Assembly: GCA_041663305.1 (NCBI GenBank)
Contig: JBAYMT010000008.1
Span: forward strand, 1 to 40,510
Origin: Minisyncoccus sp041663305
GTDB taxonomy: Bacteria; Patescibacteriota; Minisyncoccia; Minisyncoccales; Minisyncoccaceae
DNA length: 40,510 nucleotides
Direction: 5' to 3'
In this document: positions 14,395-22,913 of the stretch, piece after piece
Layout: each line of letters opens with the position of its first letter
Numbering within the stretch: the stretch's first letter is position 1
The notes under the pieces: generated by a model
The model's database searches: none
What the model was told of the DNA's origin: nothing
The model's input: the letters and a program-made list of their open reading frames with translations, nothing else
Made by a program: the position numbers and the translations under genes

Positions 14395-14500
14395 GTCTCG
14401 AACAGCCTGGATTAAGCGGAGCACTAAACAAAACTACCTTTTGAGGTGGTTTTTGTTTGGGTGTGTTCGACAAGAAAGGACTCGAAAACGGAAAAATGAT
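14395..14500. repeat. intergenic repeat, copy B, terminator-like hairpin
   Basis: Hairpin 14423-14463: CACTAAACAAAACTACCTT pairs with GAGGTGGTTTTTGTTTGGGTG. Flanks CGAACA and TGTTCG (just after the hairpin) form an outer inverted repeat. The layout GCGGAGCAC, hairpin, TTCGACAAG, AGGA matches copy A at 10565. It lies 50 bases after arsG and probably terminates the ars operon. Confidence 0.6.
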
Positions 14501-14635
14501 TGGTCATATTTTTATTTTTAAAAAACATCAGCAGAGATTTATTTGAGAGTGGGTTTTATTATTGAAGTGCCGTGAAAGAAACAAAATATATATAATGTTG
14601 CCAAATGAAAAATAAAGACAGCTTGTTCGTTGGTG

Positions 14636-14644
14636 TGCTATAAT
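14636..14644 (+). promoter_or_regulatory. extended -10 promoter before the substrate-binding protein gene
   Basis: TGcTATAAT at 14636-14644 lies 59 bases before the ATG at 14704, with no convincing -35. Apart from repeat copy B the 14374-14703 gap holds nothing else that I can identify. Confidence 0.5.
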
Positions 14645-14703
14645 AGGGAATATAAATGTTGCAATAATTAAGAACTTCTTTAAGGTGTTTTTGTAAAAAT
14701 AAT

Positions 14704-16746
14704 ATGAATAAATCAACTCTATTAGCGATAGTCCTTGTTATTATTGTCGTTGCAGTTTTTTTCTTAATCGGTTTTTCGGGGAAAAAAGATCTAATAATGC
14801 AGGAACCCATGCTTATTCCTGCCTCAGAAAATCTTGTTTTTAAAAAGGTTTCATCTGAAGATGCCGTGAAGCAACTCATTAATCATGATATAGATGTATA
14901 TTTGGGAACTTTATCTCCTGATGATGCCGCTTTATTGAAGAGTTCAAATATTAATATATATACCGCACCGTCTCAGTACTTTTCCCTTGATTTTAATCCT
15001 GCTCCTTCAACAAAAGACACTGTGAATCCTTTTTCAGTAAAAGAGTTCAGATTTTCGGTTAATAATTTGATAAACAAGCAAGAGATTGTTGATACTATTT
15101 TGAAAGGATATGGTGCTCCTAAAAAAATATCTATTTTTGACTCTAGTCCTGACTATGATCTTGTGAGGGATATTGTAGATTCATATGATTTGTCCTATAG
15201 CCAGACTGCTGCAGTGGGTAAAATAGAGACTGTTATGCTTGGACTAGGGGCAACTAAGAATGGTGGGAAGTGGTATTTCAAGAATAAGCCAGTAGTCCTT
15301 AAGATAGCTATATATAACGGAACTGCATATGGAGAAGTAAAAGAAGTAGGTGAATATGTTGCTACGCAATTTGAAAAAATTGGATTTGATGTAGAAAAGA
15401 TATATTATGATGGTTCCAAAGACACTGTTCTTAATCAAGATCCAAAAGATCTAGCATGGAACATAAAGATTAATACTGGGATTTACTATAGTGCTTCGAA
15501 ATATGACGACTATGGTATCATATATCAGGCTCCGTTCATGAAGAGTCTTGCAGGGAGCGACAAGAAAGGAGCATGGAATTATGAAAATGAAAAATTGGAT
15601 AGTATTGGAAAAAAATTATTCGATGGAGACTACAGCGATGAAAAAGAGTGGGTGTCTTTATTGAGGGACGGTACCAAAGAAATAATTGATAATGCCTATT
15701 CTATCCAATTAGTCACTAAGAATCAGATATTCGCTGCCGATAAAGATGTAAAAGGGATTAATCCTAGCAAGTATGTCGGAATAAGGGAGCTCCAGAACTT
15801 CAAAAGCATGTATGTTCCTGGCAAGGACAAGGTAGTTATAGGGACAAAGGAGACTTATAAGAAAGATGACCCCTTCAATTACTATTGGTTTGCTACGAAT
15901 ATCTATAGGATGGATATCAAGCAATGTTTAAGAGATTTTGCTGGATGGAACAACCAGAATACATTGGAATATGAGGATAATAGATGGGGATCAGAAATTA
16001 TTACTGCTGGTCCGAAAGAAAAGCTAGATATTCCTTCTGATGCATTCATGTGGAATTCAGCCCAGCATAAGTGGATTGGTCTAGGGGCAGGGTCATCAGT
16101 AACAACAAAGATTACTTTTGATCTTTCAAAATATATTGGTACTAAGTGGCATGATGGTTCTACTATTTCTTGGGCAGATATCTTATATTCTTTGTATGCT
16201 GATCAAGAATCTATTCATAATGAAAAATGGATTCCTATAGCTGACATGGATACAGAAAGCATTAATAAGATAAAGGCATTTAGGATAGTTGATGACAAGC
16301 ATCTTGAAATTTATATCGATACTTGGCATTTCAATAAAGGGATGATTATTAGTCAGGCTTCATTTACTCCTAATAACTGGGTATTGTATGCAGGAACGAA
16401 TAATATTATTTATGAAGATAACCTAATGATGAATAGTATTTCTAACGGGAATAAATATGGTGTACCTGCAATGAACTTGTTGAATAAAGATCATATTAGC
16501 AAGGTGCTTGAGAAAGTTAATAAATTAAAAGCTGATGAGTTTTCTTCAATATTTACAGTAGGAGACAAGAATTATCTTACTCCTTCTGAATTAGACGATA
16601 GAAGGAAAAATATCGGCATTTGGGCAAGTAAGCATAATAACCTGATTATCACCGATGGCCCTTTTTATTTTGATAGTTATGATAGCGCGAATGAAACAGT
16701 TTACTTAAAGGCTAATAGAAGTTCTGGGTATTTCTTTTCTAAATAA
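14704..16746 (+). CDS. peptide-type ABC substrate-binding protein, archaeal-like and apparently permuted
   Basis: 680 residues: an N-terminal membrane anchor (6-24), then a two-lobed extracytoplasmic binding protein of family 5 (oligopeptide-binding). The VKEFRFSVNNLINKQEIVD block, which in ordinary family-5 proteins lies in the second half, is here at about 112-130. The TKWHDGSTISWADILYSLYA block, normally near the N-terminus, is at about 480-500, and ITDGPFYFDSYD closes the chain. This order recalls binding proteins I associate with DPANN and other archaea. No permease or ATPase gene is adjacent, so partners must be elsewhere, or the protein scavenges peptides alone. It has its own extended -10 promoter and a terminator at 16957. 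Confidence 0.75.
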   Translation: MNKSTLLAIVLVIIVVAVFFLIGFSGKKDLIMQEPMLIPASENLVFKKVSSEDAVKQLINHDIDVYLGTLSPDDAALLKSSNINIYTAPSQYFSLDFNPAPSTKDTVNPFSVKEFRFSVNNLINKQEIVDTILKGYGAPKKISIFDSSPDYDLVRDIVDSYDLSYSQTAAVGKIETVMLGLGATKNGGKWYFKNKPVVLKIAIYNGTAYGEVKEVGEYVATQFEKIGFDVEKIYYDGSKDTVLNQDPKDLAWNIKINTGIYYSASKYDDYGIIYQAPFMKSLAGSDKKGAWNYENEKLDSIGKKLFDGDYSDEKEWVSLLRDGTKEIIDNAYSIQLVTKNQIFAADKDVKGINPSKYVGIRELQNFKSMYVPGKDKVVIGTKETYKKDDPFNYYWFATNIYRMDIKQCLRDFAGWNNQNTLEYEDNRWGSEIITAGPKEKLDIPSDAFMWNSAQHKWIGLGAGSSVTTKITFDLSKYIGTKWHDGSTISWADILYSLYADQESIHNEKWIPIADMDTESINKIKAFRIVDDKHLEIYIDTWHFNKGMIISQASFTPNNWVLYAGTNNIIYEDNLMMNSISNGNKYGVPAMNLLNKDHISKVLEKVNKLKADEFSSIFTVGDKNYLTPSELDDRRKNIGIWASKHNNLIITDGPFYFDSYDSANETVYLKANRSSGYFFSK

Positions 16747-16882
16747 CAAATAGATAGATATTAAAGAGCTATGTCTGTTTCTTTTTTAAGAAATAACTCC
16801 GACCGATTTCCGTTAATTTATTCATAAAATATATTATGGAATGTTTGGGGTTATTGATTTCTTGGGTACTAGACCTTAGTGG

Positions 16883-16910
16883 GGAGTCAATAAAAAAAGT
16901 ATCGAGAGAC
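16883..16910. repeat. intergenic repeat, copy D
   Basis: GGAGTCAAT, an A-run, then GTATCGAGAGAC, nearly identical to copy C at 11142-11168. It lies in the 422-base gap after the substrate-binding protein gene. Beyond this repeat and the terminator, the gap shows no gene I can support. Confidence 0.55.
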
Positions 16911-16956
16911 TTATTTGGAGTTCAAAATACTAAAAAGATATTCTAAAGATGAAAAT

Positions 16957-16987
16957 AGCACACCTTATTTTGAGTGTGCTGTTTTTT
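16957..16987 (+). terminator. Rho-independent terminator
   Basis: AGCACAC (16957-16963), a 10-base loop and GTGTGCT (16974-16980), followed by G and a six-T run. It separates the substrate-binding protein gene from the methyltransferase cassette. Confidence 0.7.
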
Positions 16988-17168
16988 AAGTATCGAAATT
17001 AGAAAGTTACGGTGCTTTTTTATTTTACTAAAATTACAAAAGCAAATTAGATTTTTAGAGAAAGCAATGATAAAATGATCAATAAGGATATTAATATTTA
17101 GCTAGATTCAAGTACAAAAAGGAAGATAAAATATTTATTTTTAGATTAAGTAATTCGAAAAATTATAT

Positions 17169-17744
17169 ATGAATATTTTTAATGTGTACTCTTCAAGGTA
17201 CGACAAGTTTGTTAATACTTTCGGATATGATGAAAAAGACGGCATAATTATAAAAGAACTGGATCCTAGTCCAGATCAAGTAATATTGGATATTGGGGGT
17301 GGTACAGGCAGATTAGCTCGTAAGATATCTCAATATGTTAAGAAGTTTGTTGTTTTGGACAGTTCGGAAAAGATGCTAAAAGAGGTACCGGAAGATAATA
17401 AGATTGAAACCTGTCTAGCAATGGCTCAGAATATTCCTTTTAAGGATAGTAGCTTTGATTCAATTTTATGTATTGATGCCTTGCATCATATAAAGGCAAT
17501 TGATGAAACAATAAGAGAAATCAATCGGGTTATAAAAAAAGACGGAAAAATAGTAATCTGTGAATTTGATATTCGCGGAATTAATGGATTTATGTTTTGG
17601 ATGTTTGAGAAAATAATTGATAATTCGAAATTTATAAAACCACGAGAACTATTGGTAAAAATGGAAAATAATGGATTTAACGGAAAGATAATAAAATTAC
17701 CGGGATTAGAATATTTATATATCGGGCAAAAGAATGGAATTTAG
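17169..17744 (+). CDS. class I SAM-dependent methyltransferase (cassette gene 1)
   Basis: 191 residues with a class I fold. SAM motif I is ILDIGGGTGRL (39-49), the acidic end of beta-2 is VLDSSEKML, and the post-II segment IPFKDSSFDSILCIDALHHI is of the Methyltransf_11 type. The C-terminal region is short, so the substrate site must be small or shared with a partner. The start has no clear Shine-Dalgarno sequence. The stop overlaps the next gene's start by 11 bases, the first of three couplings that tie this cassette together. The substrate is unknown; lipids, quinones or other small molecules are typical for this subfamily. Confidence 0.85.
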   Translation: MNIFNVYSSRYDKFVNTFGYDEKDGIIIKELDPSPDQVILDIGGGTGRLARKISQYVKKFVVLDSSEKMLKEVPEDNKIETCLAMAQNIPFKDSSFDSILCIDALHHIKAIDETIREINRVIKKDGKIVICEFDIRGINGFMFWMFEKIIDNSKFIKPRELLVKMENNGFNGKIIKLPGLEYLYIGQKNGI

Positions 17745-18609
17745 TTTGATTAAAAAAATTAGATTTTATCTTAAAATATTAATCTTATTTTTGAAGAAAA
17801 AACAAGCAAAAAATAAAGAATATTTTAAAGATTATGATGTTGTCAGTGAAACATATGATAGTCTTTGGGTTGATAGGATGGGCAAGTACGAGGAGGAAAT
17901 GCTTGACGAGTTATCGTTTCCTGAAGGATTTACTATGCTAGATCTTGCTTGTGGAACTGGCTTCATAATAGCTGGGGCTATGCGCAGAGGGACGCCATCT
18001 GATATTGTGGGAATAGATGGCTCAGAGGGTATGCTTATAAAAGCTTCTAGAAGAATAGGAAATAATAAGGTAAGGTTTGTTAAGGGAGATGTGCTGGAAG
18101 AGATAAGGAAATTACCAAATGATTATTTTGATATAGTTTCATTTGGTTGGGCGCTCTCATATATTGATAAGAAAAATAGAGGCACATTAATAGAAGATAT
18201 CAGAAGGGTTTTGAAGCCAGGAGGTGTTTTAGTAGTCATCGCTAATCGTAAAGGAACAATCGATAATATTGAAAGAGCATATCTTGAATTAATGGAAGAA
18301 TATCCTTCGAATATAAATAAAATAAGCGATATGGGAATGGGCTTGATAAAGAATTGTAAAGAACTTCAGAGAATGTTTTTAAAAAAAGGCTTGATCTGGT
18401 GTGGTGGTTGGGACGGGAAAGAAGAAATGTTTTTTAATAATGGTGTCGATGCTATCAGTTGGATTAGGGGGTGTGGAGCTTTGGCAGGAACTTTTGAACT
18501 CATGGAGCTTGATAGTTTTTGGGAAGAGCTGAGTAGGAGGATAAATAAGAATAATAACGATAAAGTAATAATAACTCACAGGTTTTCAGTGGGAATAGCA
18601 AGAAAATGA
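17734..18609 (+). CDS. class I SAM-dependent methyltransferase (cassette gene 2)
   Basis: 291 residues. An N-terminal amphipathic or hydrophobic helix (about 9-22, FYLKILILFLKKK) may hold it at the membrane. SAM motif I is LDLACGTG (69-76), followed by GIDGSEGML and a FDIVSFGWALSYID motif IV. The C-terminal 100 residues (HRFSVGIARK end) form a larger substrate cap than in gene 1. It is unrelated in detail to gene 1, so this is not a recent duplication. Its TGA overlaps the ATG of the radical SAM gene by four bases. Membrane attachment hints at a lipid-linked substrate (inference). Confidence 0.82.
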   Translation: MEFSLIKKIRFYLKILILFLKKKQAKNKEYFKDYDVVSETYDSLWVDRMGKYEEEMLDELSFPEGFTMLDLACGTGFIIAGAMRRGTPSDIVGIDGSEGMLIKASRRIGNNKVRFVKGDVLEEIRKLPNDYFDIVSFGWALSYIDKKNRGTLIEDIRRVLKPGGVLVVIANRKGTIDNIERAYLELMEEYPSNINKISDMGMGLIKNCKELQRMFLKKGLIWCGGWDGKEEMFFNNGVDAISWIRGCGALAGTFELMELDSFWEELSRRINKNNNDKVIITHRFSVGIARK

Positions 18610-19883
18610 TAAGAAAAATATTTACAATTATATTAATGGTTTTTGATATCAGGAATGTAAGATTTTTCCTGATGGTCAATAGAGAATTTTCTAAAGATAA
18701 GGGATATAGTATTGTTAATTTTATCAAAGCTTTATGGTTAGTTTCAAAAGATGAAAAAATCATAAGGTTTGAAGGTGTTTCTATAGTCTCTTCATTCTTA
18801 CCTCCGATACCAAGCAAAGCATTTCTCCAAGTTTTCAATGCAGTTCCAGAAGGGAAATCAAAATTTGAGAGCCATGTCAATGCAATAAGGACAGCTCCAA
18901 TATCAATGTTCATAGCTGTGACCGAAAGATGTAATTATAATTGCTGGCATTGTAGTAAGGCCAATAGAGGTACTACTAGTGATCTTGCTCTTGATGTTAT
19001 TAGGAAGACTATTAGTGATCTTCAAGATATGGGCGTTGCAATAGTCGGTCTTACAGGAGGGGAACCCCTATTGAGGAATGATCTGGAAGAGATTATTTCT
19101 TATATAGATGATAGGTCGGTCAGTATTGTTTACACGACAGGAAATACTTTGACCTATGAGAGAGCAAAGAAGCTCAAAGAAGCTGGCTTATTTGGATTAG
19201 GTATAAGTTTGGATCATTATGATAAAACGATTTATGACAAGGAGAGGGGACATGAAGGAGCTTTTGATACAGCGTTAAGAGCAATTAGTATTTCTAAAAA
19301 AGCAAAAATATATACGATGATCCAACTCGTTGCCACTAAGGAGTCTTTGGCAAACGGAGACATATGGAAGATGGTAGAATTTGCTAGAAAATTAGGGATA
19401 CATGAAATAAGAATACTTGAAGTTATGCCTACAGGAAGGTTGTTGAAGATGTCCTCTCAAGATATTCTGAATTTTAAAGAGAGACAGAAATTGATAGACA
19501 TTCAGAAAAGGGCTAATAGACGAATTGGTTATCCGAAAGTCACTACTTTTGCCTATACGGAAAGTTTTGAGCGGTTTGGATGCGGAGCAGGAACGCAGCA
19601 TTCATATATAGATTCACATGGCAACCTATGTCCGTGTGATTTTGTTCCTCTATCTTTCGGGAACATAAAGGAAAGGTCGATCAAAGAGTTATGGAAAGAG
19701 ATGAATGCGGTCATAGGGGTTCCGAGAAAGACCTGCATGATAATGGAATTGTACAAAAAAATAGGAGAGTCGAGTCATAAAGGTTTGCCGATTAATTCTA
19801 GGGAGTCGGAAGAGATATGTAAGAATTGCGAAAAGATGCAAAAACTTCCAGGGTTTTATTCAATGTTGAAAGAAGGAAAATAG
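18606..19883 (+). CDS. radical SAM enzyme with SPASM-like C-terminal cysteine region
   Basis: 425 residues. CNYNCWHC (C109, C113, C116) binds the radical SAM [4Fe-4S] cluster. GLTGGEPLLR is the GGE SAM-binding motif, followed by TTGNTL and GISLDHYD strands. After the barrel, a CGAGTQHSYIDSHGNLCPCD segment (about 325-345) plus a C-terminal ICKNCEKM pair look like a SPASM or twitch region for auxiliary Fe-S clusters. About 100 residues precede the barrel and match nothing I know. SPASM enzymes modify peptides (RiPPs), sugars or cofactors. No precursor-peptide gene is evident next to it. It is coupled to genes on both sides. Confidence 0.85.
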   Translation: MIRKIFTIILMVFDIRNVRFFLMVNREFSKDKGYSIVNFIKALWLVSKDEKIIRFEGVSIVSSFLPPIPSKAFLQVFNAVPEGKSKFESHVNAIRTAPISMFIAVTERCNYNCWHCSKANRGTTSDLALDVIRKTISDLQDMGVAIVGLTGGEPLLRNDLEEIISYIDDRSVSIVYTTGNTLTYERAKKLKEAGLFGLGISLDHYDKTIYDKERGHEGAFDTALRAISISKKAKIYTMIQLVATKESLANGDIWKMVEFARKLGIHEIRILEVMPTGRLLKMSSQDILNFKERQKLIDIQKRANRRIGYPKVTTFAYTESFERFGCGAGTQHSYIDSHGNLCPCDFVPLSFGNIKERSIKELWKEMNAVIGVPRKTCMIMELYKKIGESSHKGLPINSRESEEICKNCEKMQKLPGFYSMLKEGK

Positions 19884-19884
19884 T

Positions 19885-20658
19885 ATGCCATTTATTACCT
19901 TTGATCAATCGAAGATATATTACGAGGTTTATGGGGAAGGTAAGCCTATTCTTTTTTTGCATGGATGGAATGAATCAATAGAAAGCTTTAAGCATAATCT
20001 GCTCAAAAAATTTGGGGCAGAACATTGCTTCATATTAGTAGATCTTCCTGGATGTGGAATGTCAGAAAAAATAAGACTATCTTTTAATGGATTATCGGAA
20101 ATGATAGATATGTTGCTGAACAGATTAGAGATAAGGAAAGTATCTATCATGGGTTACTGTATGGGAGGAATTATTGGATTGGATTATGCCATTAAAAGAC
20201 AGGAAAGAGTGGATAGACTTTTTCTTTTAGAAACTTTTATAGATTTTCCATATATTCTGCGCCCGTTGCTCATGAAGCGATTTGGTTACAAGATATTGGA
20301 GCTGTTTTTAATAAATCGAGCTGGATTTTATATCACTAAAAAAATCATATTTTTAAAAGGCCATAAATATCGAGAGGGATACTTTAAGATTCTTAAAGGT
20401 AGTGACTTATATACTTCTATCGAATATATTGAACTTATGTGGAATTATTCTAAAATAAATCATTACAAGAAGATGAATGAACTAATGATTAATACTATGA
20501 TTGTCTCGGGGAAGTATACTAATAAAACATATATGAGAATGATAAAGAAAGTAAGAGAAAATATTCCTAAGAGTACTTTTTTTCAATTAGATAGGGCTGG
20601 TCATTTTCCAATTGAAGAGAACAGTGAAGGATTGGTCAATATAATGAGGGCATTTTAG
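19885..20658 (+). CDS. alpha/beta hydrolase with cysteine nucleophile
   Basis: 257 residues with the alpha/beta hydrolase pattern: oxyanion HGW (26-28), VDLPGCGMS after strand 4, nucleophile elbow GYCMGG with C92 in place of the usual Ser, and the catalytic His in AGHFP (H240). A Cys nucleophile in a GYCxGG elbow is known in dienelactone hydrolases. The usual acid position after strand 6 reads SGKYTN, with Thr where Asp is expected. It starts one base after the radical SAM stop, and a bidirectional terminator follows. It may release or transfer an acyl product in the pathway of the three upstream enzymes. Confidence 0.8.
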   Translation: MPFITFDQSKIYYEVYGEGKPILFLHGWNESIESFKHNLLKKFGAEHCFILVDLPGCGMSEKIRLSFNGLSEMIDMLLNRLEIRKVSIMGYCMGGIIGLDYAIKRQERVDRLFLLETFIDFPYILRPLLMKRFGYKILELFLINRAGFYITKKIIFLKGHKYREGYFKILKGSDLYTSIEYIELMWNYSKINHYKKMNELMINTMIVSGKYTNKTYMRMIKKVRENIPKSTFFQLDRAGHFPIEENSEGLVNIMRAF

Positions 20659-20823
20659 GAGTGGGGAGAAAGTGAACGAATTGATGACTGGTATTGGATT
20701 AAAATTATTAGACATTTTAGAATTAAATCTTACTTAAGGGGGAGAGAATAAAATTCTTTTTTATTATGAGGTTATATTAGTTAAAAATATTTTGAATTTA
20801 GAAAGAGTTTTCTTGAATGGCTA

Positions 20824-20849
20824 AAAAACACCCCAGAAGGGGTGTTTTT
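20824..20849. terminator. bidirectional terminator between convergent genes
   Basis: AAAAACACCCC, an AGAA loop and GGGGTGTTTTT: an 11-base perfect stem with A- and T-runs on both sides, serving the hydrolase cassette and the minus-strand gene ending at 20872. Confidence 0.85.
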
Positions 20850-20871
20850 GTTTGGCTTAACTAATTTGCTA

Positions 20872-22065
20872 TTATTGAGCGTATAAGATAATCTCTTTTA
20901 CAAAAACAGCTTTTTCATTATTTTTTGATATTACATCTCCAGTAATATTTTTTGTCCAATTATAATTCAGTATGTATTCTAAGGAAGTGGTATTCATGGA
21001 ATAAGAAAACCCATACTTTAAACTATCATCAAAATAGAATTTTATTCCATCAATCACAAAAAATTTATTCTTCGTGTCAATTTGTGATGGTGATTTCCAA
21101 AAGCTATTGCTATATGTTTCTCCTGTTTTTGCGCAATCGTTAAAAGAAATAGCAGCCGTTTCGTTTGTAGAACATATCTCGTCATTCAGTTTTAGGCAAT
21201 AAGCCTTTTCTTCATTTGTGGAAATATAAACAGGCTCAGTATTGTAAGAACACATAATATTCACTTTTTCTCCTTGTGAGCTAATTCTGCCAAGTACTTT
21301 AATGTTCGTTATTATTAAAGGGCTGGCAGTTGATGAAGAAACCTCAATAACATCGCGATTAGCTACAATATCATTTAATTTAATAGTGTTATTATTACTA
21401 TCCGACACTTTTGCATAGGCATCAACACTAAAAGTATTGGCAAAGTGGTCTCCAACTAATACCAATTCTCCATTTTCCATAGAAAGGACTTGCCCAATCC
21501 ATGATTTTTTTTCAAACGACTTAATGCTTGAGGCGACAGCCTTTCCCGAAAGTAAATCTTCTGTTTCGTTCAAGTAAGCTTCAACATAGTCGCCCTTTTT
21601 TATTGTTGTTCGTGACAGAAGTTTTATTAGCCCTTCTTTGTTGCAAATTATTGGATCGCTCAATTTGTCTAGAGTACATTCATTTGCATTATTATCACTA
21701 TTAAAAGAAGTATTGGTATTACGCTTAAAAGTTATATTAATTGAAGGATCGCTCATAAAATATAAAGAAATCTTTTCAATTAATTTTTTTACCGGACTAT
21801 TTTCTGGAAGGGTTGCTTTGTAATTTTCTACTATTTGCAACATCGTTTTATTTCTTGTATATTTTTCTAAGCATTCCGTATTATTTTTCAGGGAAGATTT
21901 GTTGGTGGTAGTTAAATTCTTTCCACAAAATGCGTTAATACTAATAACAGTTTCGTCATTGCTAACGTTAGTAACATAACCTTCAACATAATATTGGCTT
22001 CCACCAGCATGAACTCCCGTAATAGAAAGAAATAATAAAGCGAAGTAGATAAATAGTTTTTTCAT
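20872..22065 (-). CDS. secreted protein of unknown function with OB-like repeats
   Basis: 397 residues with a clear signal peptide (MKKLFIYFALLFLSITGVHA, cleavage expected after Ala20). The exported part is beta-rich. It includes segments such as YVEGYVTNVSNDETVISINA and WIGQVLSMENGELVLVG that resemble the short beta-barrel repeats of DUF5666/OB-like surface proteins. Several cysteines (for example AFCGKN, NECTLD, IMCSYN, ENEEK region followed by CLKL, ICSTN) may form disulfides. It is co-directional with the next minus-strand gene upstream (28-base gap), so the pair may be one transcript. I do not recognise the family. Confidence 0.65.
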   Translation of the reverse strand: MKKLFIYFALLFLSITGVHAGGSQYYVEGYVTNVSNDETVISINAFCGKNLTTTNKSSLKNNTECLEKYTRNKTMLQIVENYKATLPENSPVKKLIEKISLYFMSDPSINITFKRNTNTSFNSDNNANECTLDKLSDPIICNKEGLIKLLSRTTIKKGDYVEAYLNETEDLLSGKAVASSIKSFEKKSWIGQVLSMENGELVLVGDHFANTFSVDAYAKVSDSNNNTIKLNDIVANRDVIEVSSSTASPLIITNIKVLGRISSQGEKVNIMCSYNTEPVYISTNEEKAYCLKLNDEICSTNETAAISFNDCAKTGETYSNSFWKSPSQIDTKNKFFVIDGIKFYFDDSLKYGFSYSMNTTSLEYILNYNWTKNITGDVISKNNEKAVFVKEIILYAQ

Positions 22066-22093
22066 GTTTATATATAATTAGCATTTAAAATAA

Positions 22094-22618
22094 TTATTCT
22101 TGGATTAGAATGGTTGCGACGTTTTGGGATTGATCGCAATCAACTAAAATGGTTTTTGATTTTAAATAAGTGTCGGGAAGGATAACTATTTTGAATCCAT
22201 ATGGCTTTATGGTAAATATCGTTCCGACTTTAACAGTGCGGGTTTTTGCAGATCGGTTATCAATCATAATACCTGTGTTATCTTTGTAAGTCACATTGCT
22301 TGGGTGCGCTTGGCAGGCCTCATCAAGCTGGATTCTTCTATCTGCATATTTTATCAATGCGTCCTGGTAAGATATTGAAGCAGGCGATGTGGCTTTGGCG
22401 TTTTGAGGATCGGCAGTGTTTTTTACTGGCTCTGGATTTGTTGCAACTTGGTCGTTTGCTGTTGTATTGGTGGTTGTGGGACTAACTGTTGAGGGGTTGT
22501 TTTCAGTTGGTTTGTTTGCTGGTTTGTTTTGAAAAATAAAAAAGACACTGATTATGATAACAAGAAGGGCTATTGCAATTACTATCCAGTGCCAAGGCTT
22601 GAAATTGATTTTTTCCAT
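22094..22618 (-). CDS. membrane-anchored protein of candidate-phyla type
   Basis: 174 residues: a short cytoplasmic N-terminus, one membrane helix (11-29, HWIVIAIALLVIIISVFFI), a Pro/Thr/Asn-rich linker (about 33-80), then a compact extracellular domain with YKDNTGIMIDNRSA and VKVGTIFTIKPYGFKIVIL. I recall similar anchored domains with the same MIDNR signature in many candidate-phyla genomes; they have no known function. Two cysteines (QLDEACQAH and ILVDCDQ) may pair. It is divergent from the small ORF at 22773. Confidence 0.7.
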   Translation of the reverse strand: MEKINFKPWHWIVIAIALLVIIISVFFIFQNKPANKPTENNPSTVSPTTTNTTANDQVATNPEPVKNTADPQNAKATSPASISYQDALIKYADRRIQLDEACQAHPSNVTYKDNTGIMIDNRSAKTRTVKVGTIFTIKPYGFKIVILPDTYLKSKTILVDCDQSQNVATILIQE

Positions 22619-22728
22619 AAATTTACTGATTAATTAATTTATATTATCTATATTAATTATGTTTTGATTTTCAATAAATAGCAATATCTTTAATAACATA
22701 AACATGTATCTGGGTTTTGTTGTTCTTA

Positions 22729-22737
22729 TGGTATAAT
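22729..22737 (+). promoter_or_regulatory. extended -10 promoter
   Basis: TGgTATAAT at 22729-22737, no clear -35, 35 bases before the small ORF at 22773 and probably also driving the metallopeptidase gene at 22914. Confidence 0.55.
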
Positions 22738-22772
22738 ATATCTAGCAATCAAAATTGCATAAATTCAAATAT

Positions 22773-22889
22773 ATGAATTTGCCATTAAATTATAATAAAC
22801 TTGCGCTCTGGTCTACGGGGGATGATTCACCCTCTTCGGTTAATCGTTACATAGGAAAAGTACTTAAAGAAGGCAACATTAAAAAATAG
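22773..22889 (+). CDS. 38-residue ORF, possible methyltransferase N-terminal remnant
   Basis: Reads MNLPLNYNKLALWSTG and ends GKVLKEGNIKK before TAG. The pattern (MxLPLxYxKL, later a VLKExxIKK end) resembles the start of candidate-phyla SAM methyltransferases just before their VLDLxCGTG motif. The catalytic part is absent: the next gene starts 24 bases later and is unrelated. It may be a decayed gene or a leader peptide for the metallopeptidase gene. The family resemblance is from memory. Confidence 0.4.
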   Translation: MNLPLNYNKLALWSTGDDSPSSVNRYIGKVLKEGNIKK

Positions 22890-22913
22890 TAAAAACTTTA
22901 ATTTTATAAAATT

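Noticed and set aside
16837..16947. 36-codon ORF starting MECLGLLISWVLDL as a precursor peptide for the radical SAM cassette
   Set aside because: It runs across repeat copy D, lies before a terminator that separates it from the cassette, and has no core-peptide features.
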